Source: Butyrivibrio sp. MC2021
Lineage (GTDB): Bacteria; Bacillota; Clostridia; Lachnospirales; Lachnospiraceae
Reading direction: 5' to 3'
Assembly (NCBI RefSeq): GCF_000621605.1
Contig: NZ_JHXX01000001.1
Span: 186,001-250,000, forward strand
Length of the DNA stretch: 64,000 nt
Every line of letters begins with the position of its first letter. The stretch's first letter is position 1. The notes under the pieces are model-generated. The model saw nothing but the letters and a program-made list of their open reading frames with translations, was not told the origin of the DNA and did not search any database. Both the position numbers and the translations under genes were made by a program. Shown here in pieces: positions 1 through 8,221 of this stretch.

Positions 1-1059
1 AAGCCTGTTGTTGACGATTCAGTCAGGGATACAGCCCAGACACTGGGGGCAGTGGCTTCCAATAATTATCCTTCACAATCCAAAGCGAAGGATATAATTG
101 ACGATAACAGCGCCATAGAAGAGAAACTGGACAATCTCAGCAATCTTTTGGAGAAAAATATAAAATTTAATGAAAAAGAGGAGTCCTCCGCAAAGGGCTC
201 TGAGCATGTGAAAACAGCTCTTGAGACCCTCAGAAACCCCAAGGCAAGCGAGATTTCCGAGGAGACTCTATCCTTCATAAAACTGTTGTATAATACTCTT
301 ATAGAGAATGAAGTTGACGAAATTTACGTAAATCAGCTTACGGATGAAGTGGAAAAGATATGCAAGCCGGGAATGCCTTTTGACTTTGCACTGGCTAATG
401 TATATCAGAAAATGGTCCTTAAATTCGGTAAATCAGAGCCCATCGAGCCTGTGGAACAGGGGCCCAGGGCAGAGATTTTCGTAGGACCTACAGGTGTTGG
501 CAAAACTACTACGATTGCCAAGCTGGCTACAGAGCTTTCCGTTACACAGAAGAAGAAAGTAGCTCTTTTGACAGTGGACACCTACAGAATTGCCGCAGCC
601 GAGCAGCTCCGCACTTATGCTTCCATCATAGGAATTCCCTTCAGGGTTATCTATTCCGAGGAAGAGATGAGGCAGGCTGCAGAGGATTTCAGAGATTATG
701 ACTACATCATGGTAGACACTGCTGGACATTCACTTAAGAATGAAGAACTTAAGGAAAGCGTTGAGAACTTTATCAGAGTTCTTGAGGACATGATGCAATG
801 CGAGAATTTCCTTGTCCTTTCTGCAACTACCAAGTACAGAGACCTTATAGAGATTGCAGATGTATATTCGGAGATGGTGGCTTACAAACTCATTTTTACC
901 AAAATGGATGAGACCGGGGCTAAGGGCAATCTCTACAATGTGAGGATGCATACGGGGGCACCCATTGCGTACATCACCAACGGACAGAACGTTCCGGACG
1001 ATATCGCAGTATTTGATGCACAGCGTATTGTCAAACATCTTTTGGGTGGAAAGAATTAA
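1..1059 (+). CDS. flhF: FlhF, SRP-type GTPase (5' end missing)
   Basis: Signal-recognition-particle-like GTPase that sets flagellar position and number at the membrane. The reading frame is open to base 1, so the N-terminal part lies outside the window; a GTG at 52 is internal. The NG domain is clear: P-loop GPTGVGKTTT near 484-513, the DTYRIAAAEQLR G2-like motif near 570-605, DTAGH near 715, and TKMDE as the guanine-specificity motif near 898. An acidic, lysine-rich N-terminal stretch precedes it, as in the basic/acidic B domain of FlhF. flhG follows after 14 bp, the usual pairing. FtsY is the main alternative, but the DQAQ-type FlhG partner and the chemotaxis context decide for FlhF. Confidence 0.93.
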   Translation, partial: KPVVDDSVRDTAQTLGAVASNNYPSQSKAKDIIDDNSAIEEKLDNLSNLLEKNIKFNEKEESSAKGSEHVKTALETLRNPKASEISEETLSFIKLLYNTLIENEVDEIYVNQLTDEVEKICKPGMPFDFALANVYQKMVLKFGKSEPIEPVEQGPRAEIFVGPTGVGKTTTIAKLATELSVTQKKKVALLTVDTYRIAAAEQLRTYASIIGIPFRVIYSEEEMRQAAEDFRDYDYIMVDTAGHSLKNEELKESVENFIRVLEDMMQCENFLVLSATTKYRDLIEIADVYSEMVAYKLIFTKMDETGAKGNLYNVRMHTGAPIAYITNGQNVPDDIAVFDAQRIVKHLLGGKN

Positions 1060-1073
1060 TTCGGGGAATATAT

Positions 1074-2012
1074 ATGGATCAGGCACAACAGCTACGTAAT
1101 ATCATAAAAAATCAGGGTGTGCCCCAAAGACCCCTTGCCAGAATTATCACTGTAACCAGCGGTAAGGGTGGTGTAGGAAAGTCAAATGTGGCTATAAACC
1201 TTGCGGTTCAGTTCAGAAAGATGGGAAAGAGAGTCATTATTCTTGACGCGGATTTCGGACTGGCCAATATAGAGATCATGTTCGGAACTATTCCGAAGCA
1301 CAATTTATCGGATCTTATTTATCAGGGCAAGAATATTAAGGATATCATTACCTGGGGGCCTGAGGGCGTGGGCTTTATTTCCGGAGGCTCAGGCATTTCC
1401 GGCATGTACAACCTCGGCAGAGATTATCTTGTATATATTATTGTAAATCTTGCCGAGTTGGATGCAATTGCTGATATAATAATAATAGATACAGGTGCGG
1501 GTGTTTCCAATGCGGTTATGGAATTTCTTGTGGCCAGCGGAGAGATCATTCTTGTGACAACTCCTGAACCCACTTCCATTACCGACTCGTACTCACTTTT
1601 AAAGGCGCTGAATCAGTCGCCGAGATTTTCAAGGGATTTCACCAAGGTCAAGGTCGTTTCCAACAGGGTTTCCTCAGACGAGGAGGGACAGCAGCTTTTT
1701 AATAAACTCAATGCTGTTGTTGCACGATATCTGAAACTTCCACTGACCTATATGGGTGCCATACCACAGGATCAGATGCTGGCTCGCAGCGTTATGCAGC
1801 AGTCACCTGTGTCACTTCAATATCCCAATGCCAAGTCAGTTAAGGCCTTTGAGAGAATTGCAGGTGAGCTGGTTAGTCCCGGAGAAGCAACAGAGATAAA
1901 GCAGAGGGGGATGGCTGCTTTTTTCTCACACATTATTACCGGAAGGAAGCTTAGTAATGCTCAGGTTCCTGCCCCAGGCGGACCTGCAAATGTTCCAAAT
2001 ACAACCAATTAA
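1074..2012 (+). CDS. flhG: FlhG (YlxH), MinD-type ATPase
   Basis: ParA/MinD-family ATPase, 312 residues, that works with FlhF to limit flagellar number. The N-terminus reads MDQAQQLR, matching the DQAxxLR helix known to stimulate the FlhF GTPase. A deviant Walker A box SGKGGVGKS is at residues 29-37, Walker B-type DTGAG near residue 140, and a C-terminal region that is amphipathic in the family. Sits 14 bp after flhF and about 35 bp before the PilZ gene, so probably one transcript. A second MinD-type protein (true MinD) is encoded at 16059; this one differs by its N-terminal activator helix. Confidence 0.93.
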   Translation: MDQAQQLRNIIKNQGVPQRPLARIITVTSGKGGVGKSNVAINLAVQFRKMGKRVIILDADFGLANIEIMFGTIPKHNLSDLIYQGKNIKDIITWGPEGVGFISGGSGISGMYNLGRDYLVYIIVNLAELDAIADIIIIDTGAGVSNAVMEFLVASGEIILVTTPEPTSITDSYSLLKALNQSPRFSRDFTKVKVVSNRVSSDEEGQQLFNKLNAVVARYLKLPLTYMGAIPQDQMLARSVMQQSPVSLQYPNAKSVKAFERIAGELVSPGEATEIKQRGMAAFFSHIITGRKLSNAQVPAPGGPANVPNTTN

Positions 2013-2046
2013 AATTCTTATGAGAAAATGGAGAAACTGACAATCT

Positions 2047-2766
2047 ATGCTGGCTGATTACATTTCACCGGGAAACAGAGTAGAACTGAAAGCTACCGGC
2101 AAAATCTGGATGGATGAAGATGCCCGAACCAAGCAGATCTTTATGAGCAAAGTCATGGACATTACCTCCGACGACAGGATAGAGGTGCTGATGCCCTTCG
2201 AAAAGGGCAAACTGGTGCTGCTGCCTGTTGATGGAGAGTACAGTTTGTGCTTTTACTCCACCAAGGGTCTCTTCCAATGCTATTCCAGAATAGTAGACCG
2301 GTACCGAAGCGACAACATGTATATTTTGGTTCTGGATCTTACCAGCGATCTGCAAAAGCTCCAACGAAGGGAGTATTACAGATTCAGCTGCGCTCTGGAA
2401 CTGAAATCCAGGATGTGCTCCAAGGAAGAACTGGATGCCTATAACCGGAACATGAAATATCTTGTGGATCCGGGTTCTCTGGACAAGAGCGTCGTGGTAG
2501 ACATAAGCGGCGGTGGTCTTCGTTTTGTGGCCAATTTCATGTATGAAGAAGGCAGCACCATTTATTGTGCTTACAGATTACCGGGAAATGTTAACGATAA
2601 AGAGTACGAAATGATATGCAATGTATTAAAGGTCCAGGAGCTGGAAAGCAGGCCGGGACTGTTTGAACACAGGATTCAGTACATATCAATTGATGAGACT
2701 TCCAGAGAAGATATCATTCATTTTATCTTTGAAGAAGAACGAAAAATAAGAAAGAAGCAAACTTAA
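2047..2766 (+). CDS. YcgR-type PilZ protein (c-di-GMP flagellar brake)
   Basis: 239-residue protein with an N-terminal YcgR-like domain (about 1-100) and a C-terminal PilZ domain. The two c-di-GMP contact motifs are visible: QRREYYRF (RxxxR) around residue 108-115 and DISGGGLRF (D/NxSxxG) around residue 151-159. In B. subtilis and enterobacteria such proteins (YpfA/MotI, YcgR) slow the motor when c-di-GMP is high. Placed between flhG and cheB with only 2 bp before the cheB start, so probably co-translated. No diguanylate cyclase or phosphodiesterase is encoded in the window, so the signal source is elsewhere. Confidence 0.88.
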   Translation: MLADYISPGNRVELKATGKIWMDEDARTKQIFMSKVMDITSDDRIEVLMPFEKGKLVLLPVDGEYSLCFYSTKGLFQCYSRIVDRYRSDNMYILVLDLTSDLQKLQRREYYRFSCALELKSRMCSKEELDAYNRNMKYLVDPGSLDKSVVVDISGGGLRFVANFMYEEGSTIYCAYRLPGNVNDKEYEMICNVLKVQELESRPGLFEHRIQYISIDETSREDIIHFIFEEERKIRKKQT

Positions 2767-2768
2767 TT

Positions 2769-3839
2769 ATGAAGAAAATTTTGATTATTGATGACTCTGC
2801 ACTTATGAGAACTGTACTCAGTGATATTATTAATGCAGATTCAAGATTTCAGGTAGTAGATAAGGCTAAAGACGGTGTTGAAGGACTTGAACTTCTCAAG
2901 AAAAACTCTTACGACGCCGTTGTTCTCGACATTAACATGCCGAGAATGGATGGAATCACAATGCTCAAGGAGCTTCAGAAGCTCAAGATCAAAGCCAAGA
3001 TCATGATGGCCAGCACCGATACCAAAGAAGGTGCCAAGGTTACCATGGATGCCCTTGATCTGGGAGCCCTGGATTTCGTTCATAAGCCGGATAGAGCTTC
3101 AGAGTGCAGGGGAGAGGACTTTGCTAAGACCTTTATTAACACTCTGGCAGCCGTAGCCGATTCCAAAGCACCTGTTTCAGTTAAGAGCTTCTCCATCGAT
3201 GATGCCAAGGAAGCCAAGAAGGTGGTTGAACTTGTCAGCAAGTCAGCCAGCAAGATAACAGGTAACAGAATCGTAGCAGTGGCAAGCTCTACGGGAGGAC
3301 CAAGAGCTCTTCAGTCAGTAATACCGAAACTTCCTAAAAATCTGAAGACTCCGGTTGTACTTGTTCAGCATATGCCGGAAGGCTTTACCGCATCTCTTGC
3401 AGAGAGACTTGATTCCCTTTCAGAGATCAAGGTAAAGGAGGCAGCTGAAGGAGATATCCTGCAGCCGGGTACAGTATACATCTCCAGGGGCGGCAAACAC
3501 ATGCATATAGTGAAAAGCGGGGGAAAGAGCACAATTCACTACATGGATGGCCCAACCAGAGAAGGCGTCAGGCCTTGTGCTAACTTCATGTATGAATCTC
3601 TCATGGAATCGGATTATGACGAGATCTGCTGTGTAGTTTTGACAGGCATGGGAGCTGACGGAACCGAAGGAATTAAAAATCTGAAGACTAAGAAAAAAGT
3701 ACATGTAATCGGTCAGGAAGAGAGTACCTGCACCGTTTACGGAATGCCCAAAGCAGTTGCAACAGCCGGACTTGTTGATCAGGTTGTAAAACTCGACGAC
3801 ATTGCCCGGGAAATAATTATGAATGTCGGCGTGTCTTGA
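2769..3839 (+). CDS. cheB: CheB, chemoreceptor methylesterase/deamidase response regulator
   Basis: 356 residues. Receiver domain at about 1-120: acidic pair D8/D9, phospho-acceptor D54 in VVLDINMP, and the conserved Lys in VHKPD. Methylesterase domain from about 168 with the catalytic triad motifs ASSTGGP (Ser), VQHMPEGFT (His) and GMGADGTEG (Asp). CheA-P phosphorylates the receiver and relieves inhibition of the esterase, which removes methyl groups from chemoreceptor glutamates. CheR, the opposing methyltransferase, is not in the window. cheA follows after a 141-bp gap that carries its own promoter signals. Confidence 0.95.
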   Translation: MKKILIIDDSALMRTVLSDIINADSRFQVVDKAKDGVEGLELLKKNSYDAVVLDINMPRMDGITMLKELQKLKIKAKIMMASTDTKEGAKVTMDALDLGALDFVHKPDRASECRGEDFAKTFINTLAAVADSKAPVSVKSFSIDDAKEAKKVVELVSKSASKITGNRIVAVASSTGGPRALQSVIPKLPKNLKTPVVLVQHMPEGFTASLAERLDSLSEIKVKEAAEGDILQPGTVYISRGGKHMHIVKSGGKSTIHYMDGPTREGVRPCANFMYESLMESDYDEICCVVLTGMGADGTEGIKNLKTKKKVHVIGQEESTCTVYGMPKAVATAGLVDQVVKLDDIAREIIMNVGVS

Positions 3840-3881
3840 GGGATTTCATTACTTTTTAATTATTCTTTAACAGACTTTTCC

Positions 3882-3909
3882 TAAATTCCTCTATATGAAA
3901 TGCCGATAT
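3882..3909 (+). promoter_or_regulatory. Sigma-D (FliA-type) promoter for cheA
   Basis: TAAA at 3882-3885, 16 bp, then GCCGATAT at 3902-3909. This agrees with the B. subtilis sigma-D consensus (TAAA, 14-16 bp, GCCGATAT). It lies about 70 bp upstream of the cheA start, in the only sizeable gap of the che operon. The matching sigma factor is encoded at 8222-8995, so cheA and downstream genes including the sigma gene itself could be under positive feedback. Confidence 0.72.
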
Positions 3910-3911
3910 TT

Positions 3912-3951
3912 AGTACAAAAGTATGCGATAATATATGTGTGCTTTTGTACT
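3912..3951 (+). promoter_or_regulatory. 10-bp perfect inverted repeat upstream of cheA
   Basis: AGTACAAAAG at 3912-3921 is exactly repeated in inverse at 3942-3951 (CTTTTGTACT), separated by 20 bp. The spacer holds an extended -10-like TGCGATAAT at 3924-3932. It starts 2 bp after the sigma-D -10 element, so it could be an operator near +1 or a 5'-end stem-loop. There is no long T-run after it, so an intrinsic terminator is unlikely. Confidence 0.5.
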
Positions 3952-3980
3952 TTACTTTTTCTTATGGAGGTATATAGGTT

Positions 3981-6122
3981 ATGGATGTTTCCCAGTATCT
4001 AAGTGTCTTTCTTGATGAAGCTAAGGAACACCTGCAGTCATTGAATGACAACATTATGACTTTGGAGCAGGACCCTGAAAACGAGGACTGCATTAATGAG
4101 ATTTTTAGATCTGCACACTCTATGAAAGGTATGGCCGGAACCATGGGCTATACAAGAATGCAGAATTTAACTCATGATATGGAGGATGTTTTCTCCGATG
4201 TTCGTGCGGGCAAGATCAAGATCAAATCTGCAGATATCGACGTTCTTTTGCAGTGCCTTGATGCTATCCAGGGATATGTTGACAATATCACTGAGAACCA
4301 GGACGAGGGTACTGATGAACACCAGAATATCATAAAATCTCTTGCTGATATCAGAAACGGCGTAGGCGGCGGTGATGCCGCTTCTGTAGCTGCGCCTGCA
4401 GCAGAGAGTTCTGCACCGGCAGAGGGTGGAGGATCAGGGAGTCCTGCTCCCGGAGCTGACGGTACATCTGATTACAGGGCAATTCGCCTTGATTCATCTG
4501 TAAAATCCACATTGGAAGAAGCAAAGAGCCAGGGTAAGAAAATCTATGGCGTTACAGTTCATATTCAGGAATCCTGCATCCTTAAGGCTGCAAGAGGTTT
4601 CCTGGTATTCAAGGGCCTTGAAGAGATCGGCGAGATAGCTGTATCTGACCCTTCAACTCAGGATATTGAGGACGAAAAGTTTGAATTTTCTTTCTCCCTT
4701 ATCCTTATTACCGATGAGGCAAAAGAGAAGGTTGAAGAGATTGTAAAGGCTGTTTCTGAGGTTGAAGGCTGTGATATCGGTGACTTCGATCCCAGCGGAG
4801 CAAAATCTGCAGAAGAAAAGGATGAGGCTCCTGCACCTGCAGCAGCTGCAGCTCCGGCTCCCGCAGCATCTGCTCCTGCACCTGCGGCAGCTCCCGCAGC
4901 AAATACACCTGCACCTGCAGCCGGCGGTGGCGGCGGAGCAGGCGGCAAGAAGCCTGTGGGCAAGCCTGTTGTTAACAGAACAGTCCGTGTGGATATTGAG
5001 AAGCTGGATGTTCTCATGAACCTTGTATCCGAGCTTATCATTGCCAAGAACTCACTTATTTCCGCAGCAAACACATCCGGTGTAAGTAACGGAAATGTTA
5101 ATGAACAGATAGAGTATCTTGAGAGCGTAACCACCAACCTTCATGAATCAGTCATGAAAGTTCGAATGGTTCCTATCGAGAGCGTGCTTCAGAAATTCCC
5201 TCGTATGATCAGAGACCTTAATAAGACTCTGAACAAGAAGATGGAACTGACCATGACCGGTGAAGAGACTGAAATGGACCGTACCGTGGTTGATGAGATC
5301 GGTGATCCTCTGATGCACCTTATCAGAAACAGTGCCGACCATGGTATCGAGTCAGCAGAGCTTCGTGCACAGCGAGGCAAGCCCGAAGTAGGACAGATCT
5401 TCCTGCATGCTTATCAGGACGGTAACAGCGTTGTTATCGAGGTTGGTGATGACGGTAACGGTATCGACGCAGAGGCTGTTAAGAACAAAGCTATTGAAAA
5501 GGGTGTTGTATCCCCTGAGCAGGCAGCACTTCTTACAGAGAAACAGTGCGTAGAGCTGTTGTTCCATCCCGGATTCTCAACTGCCAAAGTAGTATCCGAA
5601 ATTTCCGGTCGAGGCGTTGGTCTTGACGTTGTTAAATCAAAAGTAGAATCATTGTCCGGTGAAGTAACCGTAAAGACAAAGCTTGGTGAAGGTTCAACCT
5701 GGGTTATCAGACTTCCTCTTACCCTTGCTATTATCCAGGCTCTCATGGTTGTTATCGGCAATGAGAAATATGCGATTCCTCTGGATTCAATTCAGAGTAT
5801 TGAGGATATCAATCCCGCAGATCTTAAGCTTGTTGAGAACAAAGAGGTTATCAACCTCCGTGGAAGCGTTCTTCCTCTCATCAGACTTAATGAGGTGCTT
5901 GACACTGAGTCCACAAGATCACCTGATGAGGACATGGTTGTTGTTATCGCAAGAAAAGGCGATCAGCTGGCAGGCCTTGTTATTGATGAACTTATGGGAC
6001 AGCAGGAAATCGTTATCAAGCCTCTTGGCAAGTATACAAATAAGTGCAAACTTATCAGCGGCGCTACAATTCTCGGTGATGGCGAGATTGCTCTTATTCT
6101 TGATACCAATTCAATTTTCTGA
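3981..6122 (+). CDS. cheA: CheA, chemotaxis histidine kinase
   Basis: 713 residues. Hpt domain (about 1-105) with phospho-His46 in RSAHSMKG; a CheY/CheB-binding P2-type domain (about 165-275); an Ala/Pro/Gly-rich linker (about 285-330); dimerisation domain; ATPase with N-box HLIRNSADHG, G1 DDGNGID and G2 GRGVGLDVV; C-terminal CheW-like domain ending in the ATILGDGEIALILD stretch. It takes receptor signals through CheW and phosphorylates CheY and CheB. SD GGAGG lies 12 bp before the ATG. First gene behind the sigma-D-type promoter. The linker is unusually long and low in complexity, like tails of EchC and EchF in this window. Confidence 0.96.
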   Translation: MDVSQYLSVFLDEAKEHLQSLNDNIMTLEQDPENEDCINEIFRSAHSMKGMAGTMGYTRMQNLTHDMEDVFSDVRAGKIKIKSADIDVLLQCLDAIQGYVDNITENQDEGTDEHQNIIKSLADIRNGVGGGDAASVAAPAAESSAPAEGGGSGSPAPGADGTSDYRAIRLDSSVKSTLEEAKSQGKKIYGVTVHIQESCILKAARGFLVFKGLEEIGEIAVSDPSTQDIEDEKFEFSFSLILITDEAKEKVEEIVKAVSEVEGCDIGDFDPSGAKSAEEKDEAPAPAAAAAPAPAASAPAPAAAPAANTPAPAAGGGGGAGGKKPVGKPVVNRTVRVDIEKLDVLMNLVSELIIAKNSLISAANTSGVSNGNVNEQIEYLESVTTNLHESVMKVRMVPIESVLQKFPRMIRDLNKTLNKKMELTMTGEETEMDRTVVDEIGDPLMHLIRNSADHGIESAELRAQRGKPEVGQIFLHAYQDGNSVVIEVGDDGNGIDAEAVKNKAIEKGVVSPEQAALLTEKQCVELLFHPGFSTAKVVSEISGRGVGLDVVKSKVESLSGEVTVKTKLGEGSTWVIRLPLTLAIIQALMVVIGNEKYAIPLDSIQSIEDINPADLKLVENKEVINLRGSVLPLIRLNEVLDTESTRSPDEDMVVVIARKGDQLAGLVIDELMGQQEIVIKPLGKYTNKCKLISGATILGDGEIALILDTNSIF

Positions 6123-6170
6123 TGAAACCTTTTGATACATTTTTAGAAACAGGGAAAAGGAGAAATCGTT

Positions 6171-6665
6171 ATGAATGAACTTAGAGATACCACTGATGTA
6201 GGAGAACTTATTCAGTATATCGTAATAAAGATCGATGAAGAACAATACGGTATCAATATCAAATTTATTGATAATATCGTTAGAATGCAGCAGATCACCC
6301 GTGTTCCCAAGGTAGATGATTACCTTAAGGGAGTTATCAATATCCGAGGCGAGATCGTTCCCGTTATGAGTGTGCGCATGAAGATGGGCCTTGCTGAGGA
6401 AGAGATCACAGGAAAATCCAGAATCATCATTTTGAAGACTTCTGAAGGGGATCTTGTTGGTATTATCGTAGACCAGGTTAACCAGGTTCTTACTCTTGGT
6501 GCCAACAATATTGAGAAGGTTCGCTATGATGACAAGAAGAATAAATCATCAGCTACTTTTGTCAGCGGCGTAGGCCACTATGACGGAGGACTTGTATCTA
6601 TTCTTGATCTTGATGCTGTAGTAGCAGAAAAGGATGCAAAAGAGAAGGCAGCAAACGCAAGCTGA
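6171..6665 (+). CDS. cheW: CheW, receptor-kinase coupling protein
   Basis: 164-residue CheW-fold protein. Visible family features are the IDEEQYGINIKFI start of the beta domain, VPKVDDYLKGVINIRGEIVPV in pieces around residues 44-63, and the VSGVGHYDGGLVSILDLD end. It bridges chemoreceptors to CheA in polar arrays. SD AAAAGGAG precedes the ATG. It lies 48 bp after cheA and 15 bp before cheC. A short Lys/Ala tail (KEKAANAS) follows the domain. Confidence 0.94.
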   Translation: MNELRDTTDVGELIQYIVIKIDEEQYGINIKFIDNIVRMQQITRVPKVDDYLKGVINIRGEIVPVMSVRMKMGLAEEEITGKSRIIILKTSEGDLVGIIVDQVNQVLTLGANNIEKVRYDDKKNKSSATFVSGVGHYDGGLVSILDLDAVVAEKDAKEKAANAS

Positions 6666-6680
6666 TCGGAGGTATGAAAC

Positions 6681-7313
6681 ATGGGTGAAATGAGTCTGGA
6701 CAGTTTATCCAGCCAGTACTTTGATGTACTGAAGGAGCTGGGTAATATTGGTGCCGGTAATGCTACAACAGCCCTTGCACAGATGATCGGAACAAAGGTT
6801 GATATGTCTGTGCCTCAGGTAAGACTCCTTGATTTCAAGGATGTCGGAGATCTGATGGGCGGTGCTGAGAAAATAATGGCAGGTATTTACCTTGCTGTTG
6901 AAGGAGATATTGACGGAAGTATTATGTTCCTTTTGGGAAAGCAGGCTGCAAGACATCTTGTAGACAAGCTTATGGGAACAGGAAGTAAGCCTGAAGATGC
7001 TGATTTTGACGAAGTTGAGATGTCAGCACTTAAGGAAGTCGGTAATATTATTACCGGTTCTTACCTTAATTCACTTTCTATGATGACCAACCTTAAACTT
7101 GTTCCGTCTATTCCTTATGTGGCCATTGATATGGCTGCGGCTATCCTGTCTGTACCGGCTATCCAGTTCGGTATGATGGGCGATAAGATTCTTCTTATCG
7201 AGACACAATTTTTTGATGAACTAAAGCTCTCCGGTTACTTTATCCTGTTACCTGATGTGGATGGCTATACAAAGATTCTCTCTTCACTGGGAATGGGAGA
7301 TATTTCGATTTAA
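6681..7313 (+). CDS. cheC: CheC, CheY-P phosphatase
   Basis: 210 residues, CheC/CheX/FliY phosphatase family. Both active-site copies are present: ELGNIGAGNATTAL near residues 16-29 and EVGNIITGSYLNS near 117-129, each with the E..N pair. It dephosphorylates CheY-P and is stimulated by CheD, encoded next. The 210-residue length and lack of a FliN domain argue against FliY. SD GGAGG lies 8 bp before the ATG. Confidence 0.94.
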   Translation: MGEMSLDSLSSQYFDVLKELGNIGAGNATTALAQMIGTKVDMSVPQVRLLDFKDVGDLMGGAEKIMAGIYLAVEGDIDGSIMFLLGKQAARHLVDKLMGTGSKPEDADFDEVEMSALKEVGNIITGSYLNSLSMMTNLKLVPSIPYVAIDMAAAILSVPAIQFGMMGDKILLIETQFFDELKLSGYFILLPDVDGYTKILSSLGMGDISI

Positions 7314-7327
7314 CGAAGGGGCATTTT

Positions 7328-7813
7328 ATGAGTCAAATAATTAAGGTTGGAATGGCCGATCTGAATATTTGCGTAAGCCCTGACGGAATAACTACGCTGG
7401 GCCTCGGCTCCTGCGTGGGAATAGCCATAAGGGATCCTGTAACCAAGATTGGCGGATTGGCACATGTAATGTTGCCTGACTCCACTGAGATAAAGAACAA
7501 TTCCAATATTCCTAAGTTTGCTGACACCGGTATTGAAGAGCTGGTAAAACAGATCGTTGCTAAAGGGGCCTCCAGATCCAGGCTTGTTGCCAAGATTGCA
7601 GGGGGCGCCCAGATGTTTGCATTCCAGTCCAACAATAACACTATGCGTGTGGGCGATAGAAATGTTGCGGCTTCTTTGAAAAAACTTAAGGAGCTTAATA
7701 TCCCTGTTCTTGCTCAGGATACAGGTGATTCGTATGGAAGAACGGTCATTTTTTATCCGGAAAACGGTAATTATGTAATTAGGGCTGTAGGAAAGCCTGA
7801 GAAGACTATATGA
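7328..7813 (+). CDS. cheD: CheD, receptor glutamine deamidase
   Basis: 161 residues. Catalytic Cys29 in GLGSCVGIAI and His46 in GLAHVMLP are visible, and the family motif SYGRTVIFYPENG lies near the C-terminus. CheD deamidates receptor glutamines and binds CheC, so cheC-cheD form the feedback arm of a B. subtilis-type adaptation system. The stop overlaps the start of the next gene by 4 bp (ATGA), which suggests translational coupling. Confidence 0.94.
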   Translation: MSQIIKVGMADLNICVSPDGITTLGLGSCVGIAIRDPVTKIGGLAHVMLPDSTEIKNNSNIPKFADTGIEELVKQIVAKGASRSRLVAKIAGGAQMFAFQSNNNTMRVGDRNVAASLKKLKELNIPVLAQDTGDSYGRTVIFYPENGNYVIRAVGKPEKTI

Positions 7814-8202
7814 GTACGGATATTGAAAACTCTGAAAAAAATGAAAATCTTGAGAAGTTTGATAACATTGAAGCTATCAAACAGATCAATACCAAACTGA
7901 TCACACCACTGATAGTGCTTTCAGCTACGTCGGTCATCGCGATTTTTACGTACTTTAAGCGCTATCCGGTGGGGGATTGGTTTATTATTGTTTTCGCATC
8001 TGTTGTCATTTTTCTTATTATTGGCTCCATTACAGAGAAAATGATAACCAGATTTTTGGAAATCAATTATGAAAAGGCCATGGCTGAAAAGGCGGAAGCA
8101 GAGCGTATTGCTGAGGAAGCAAGGGCTGCCATGGAAGCTGAAGCGGGAGACGGTACCCAGGTTTCTGAAAACCAGGATTTCCCGGCAGATAATATATTCT
8201 AA
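7810..8202 (+). CDS. Small membrane protein between cheD and the sigma factor gene
   Basis: 130 residues, no recognised family. Seen: an acidic N-terminus of about 35 residues, two hydrophobic segments (about 38-58 and 66-85) joined by a short basic loop (YFKRYPVGDW), then a charged Ala/Glu-rich helix with likely coiled-coil character and an acidic C-terminal end. Topology would place both ends on the same side. Overlaps cheD by 4 bp and lies 19 bp before the sigma gene, so it is part of the motility transcript. A role in flagellar regulation is only an inference from position. Confidence 0.7.
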   Translation: MSTDIENSEKNENLEKFDNIEAIKQINTKLITPLIVLSATSVIAIFTYFKRYPVGDWFIIVFASVVIFLIIGSITEKMITRFLEINYEKAMAEKAEAERIAEEARAAMEAEAGDGTQVSENQDFPADNIF

Positions 8203-8221
8203 GAATTTGGGGTTATGACGC

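Noticed and set aside
4827..4940. Short repeats of GCTCCTGCACCTGCAGC type in cheA, considered as a CRISPR or direct-repeat array
   Set aside because: They are in frame, irregular and encode an Ala/Pro linker; there are no unique spacers.
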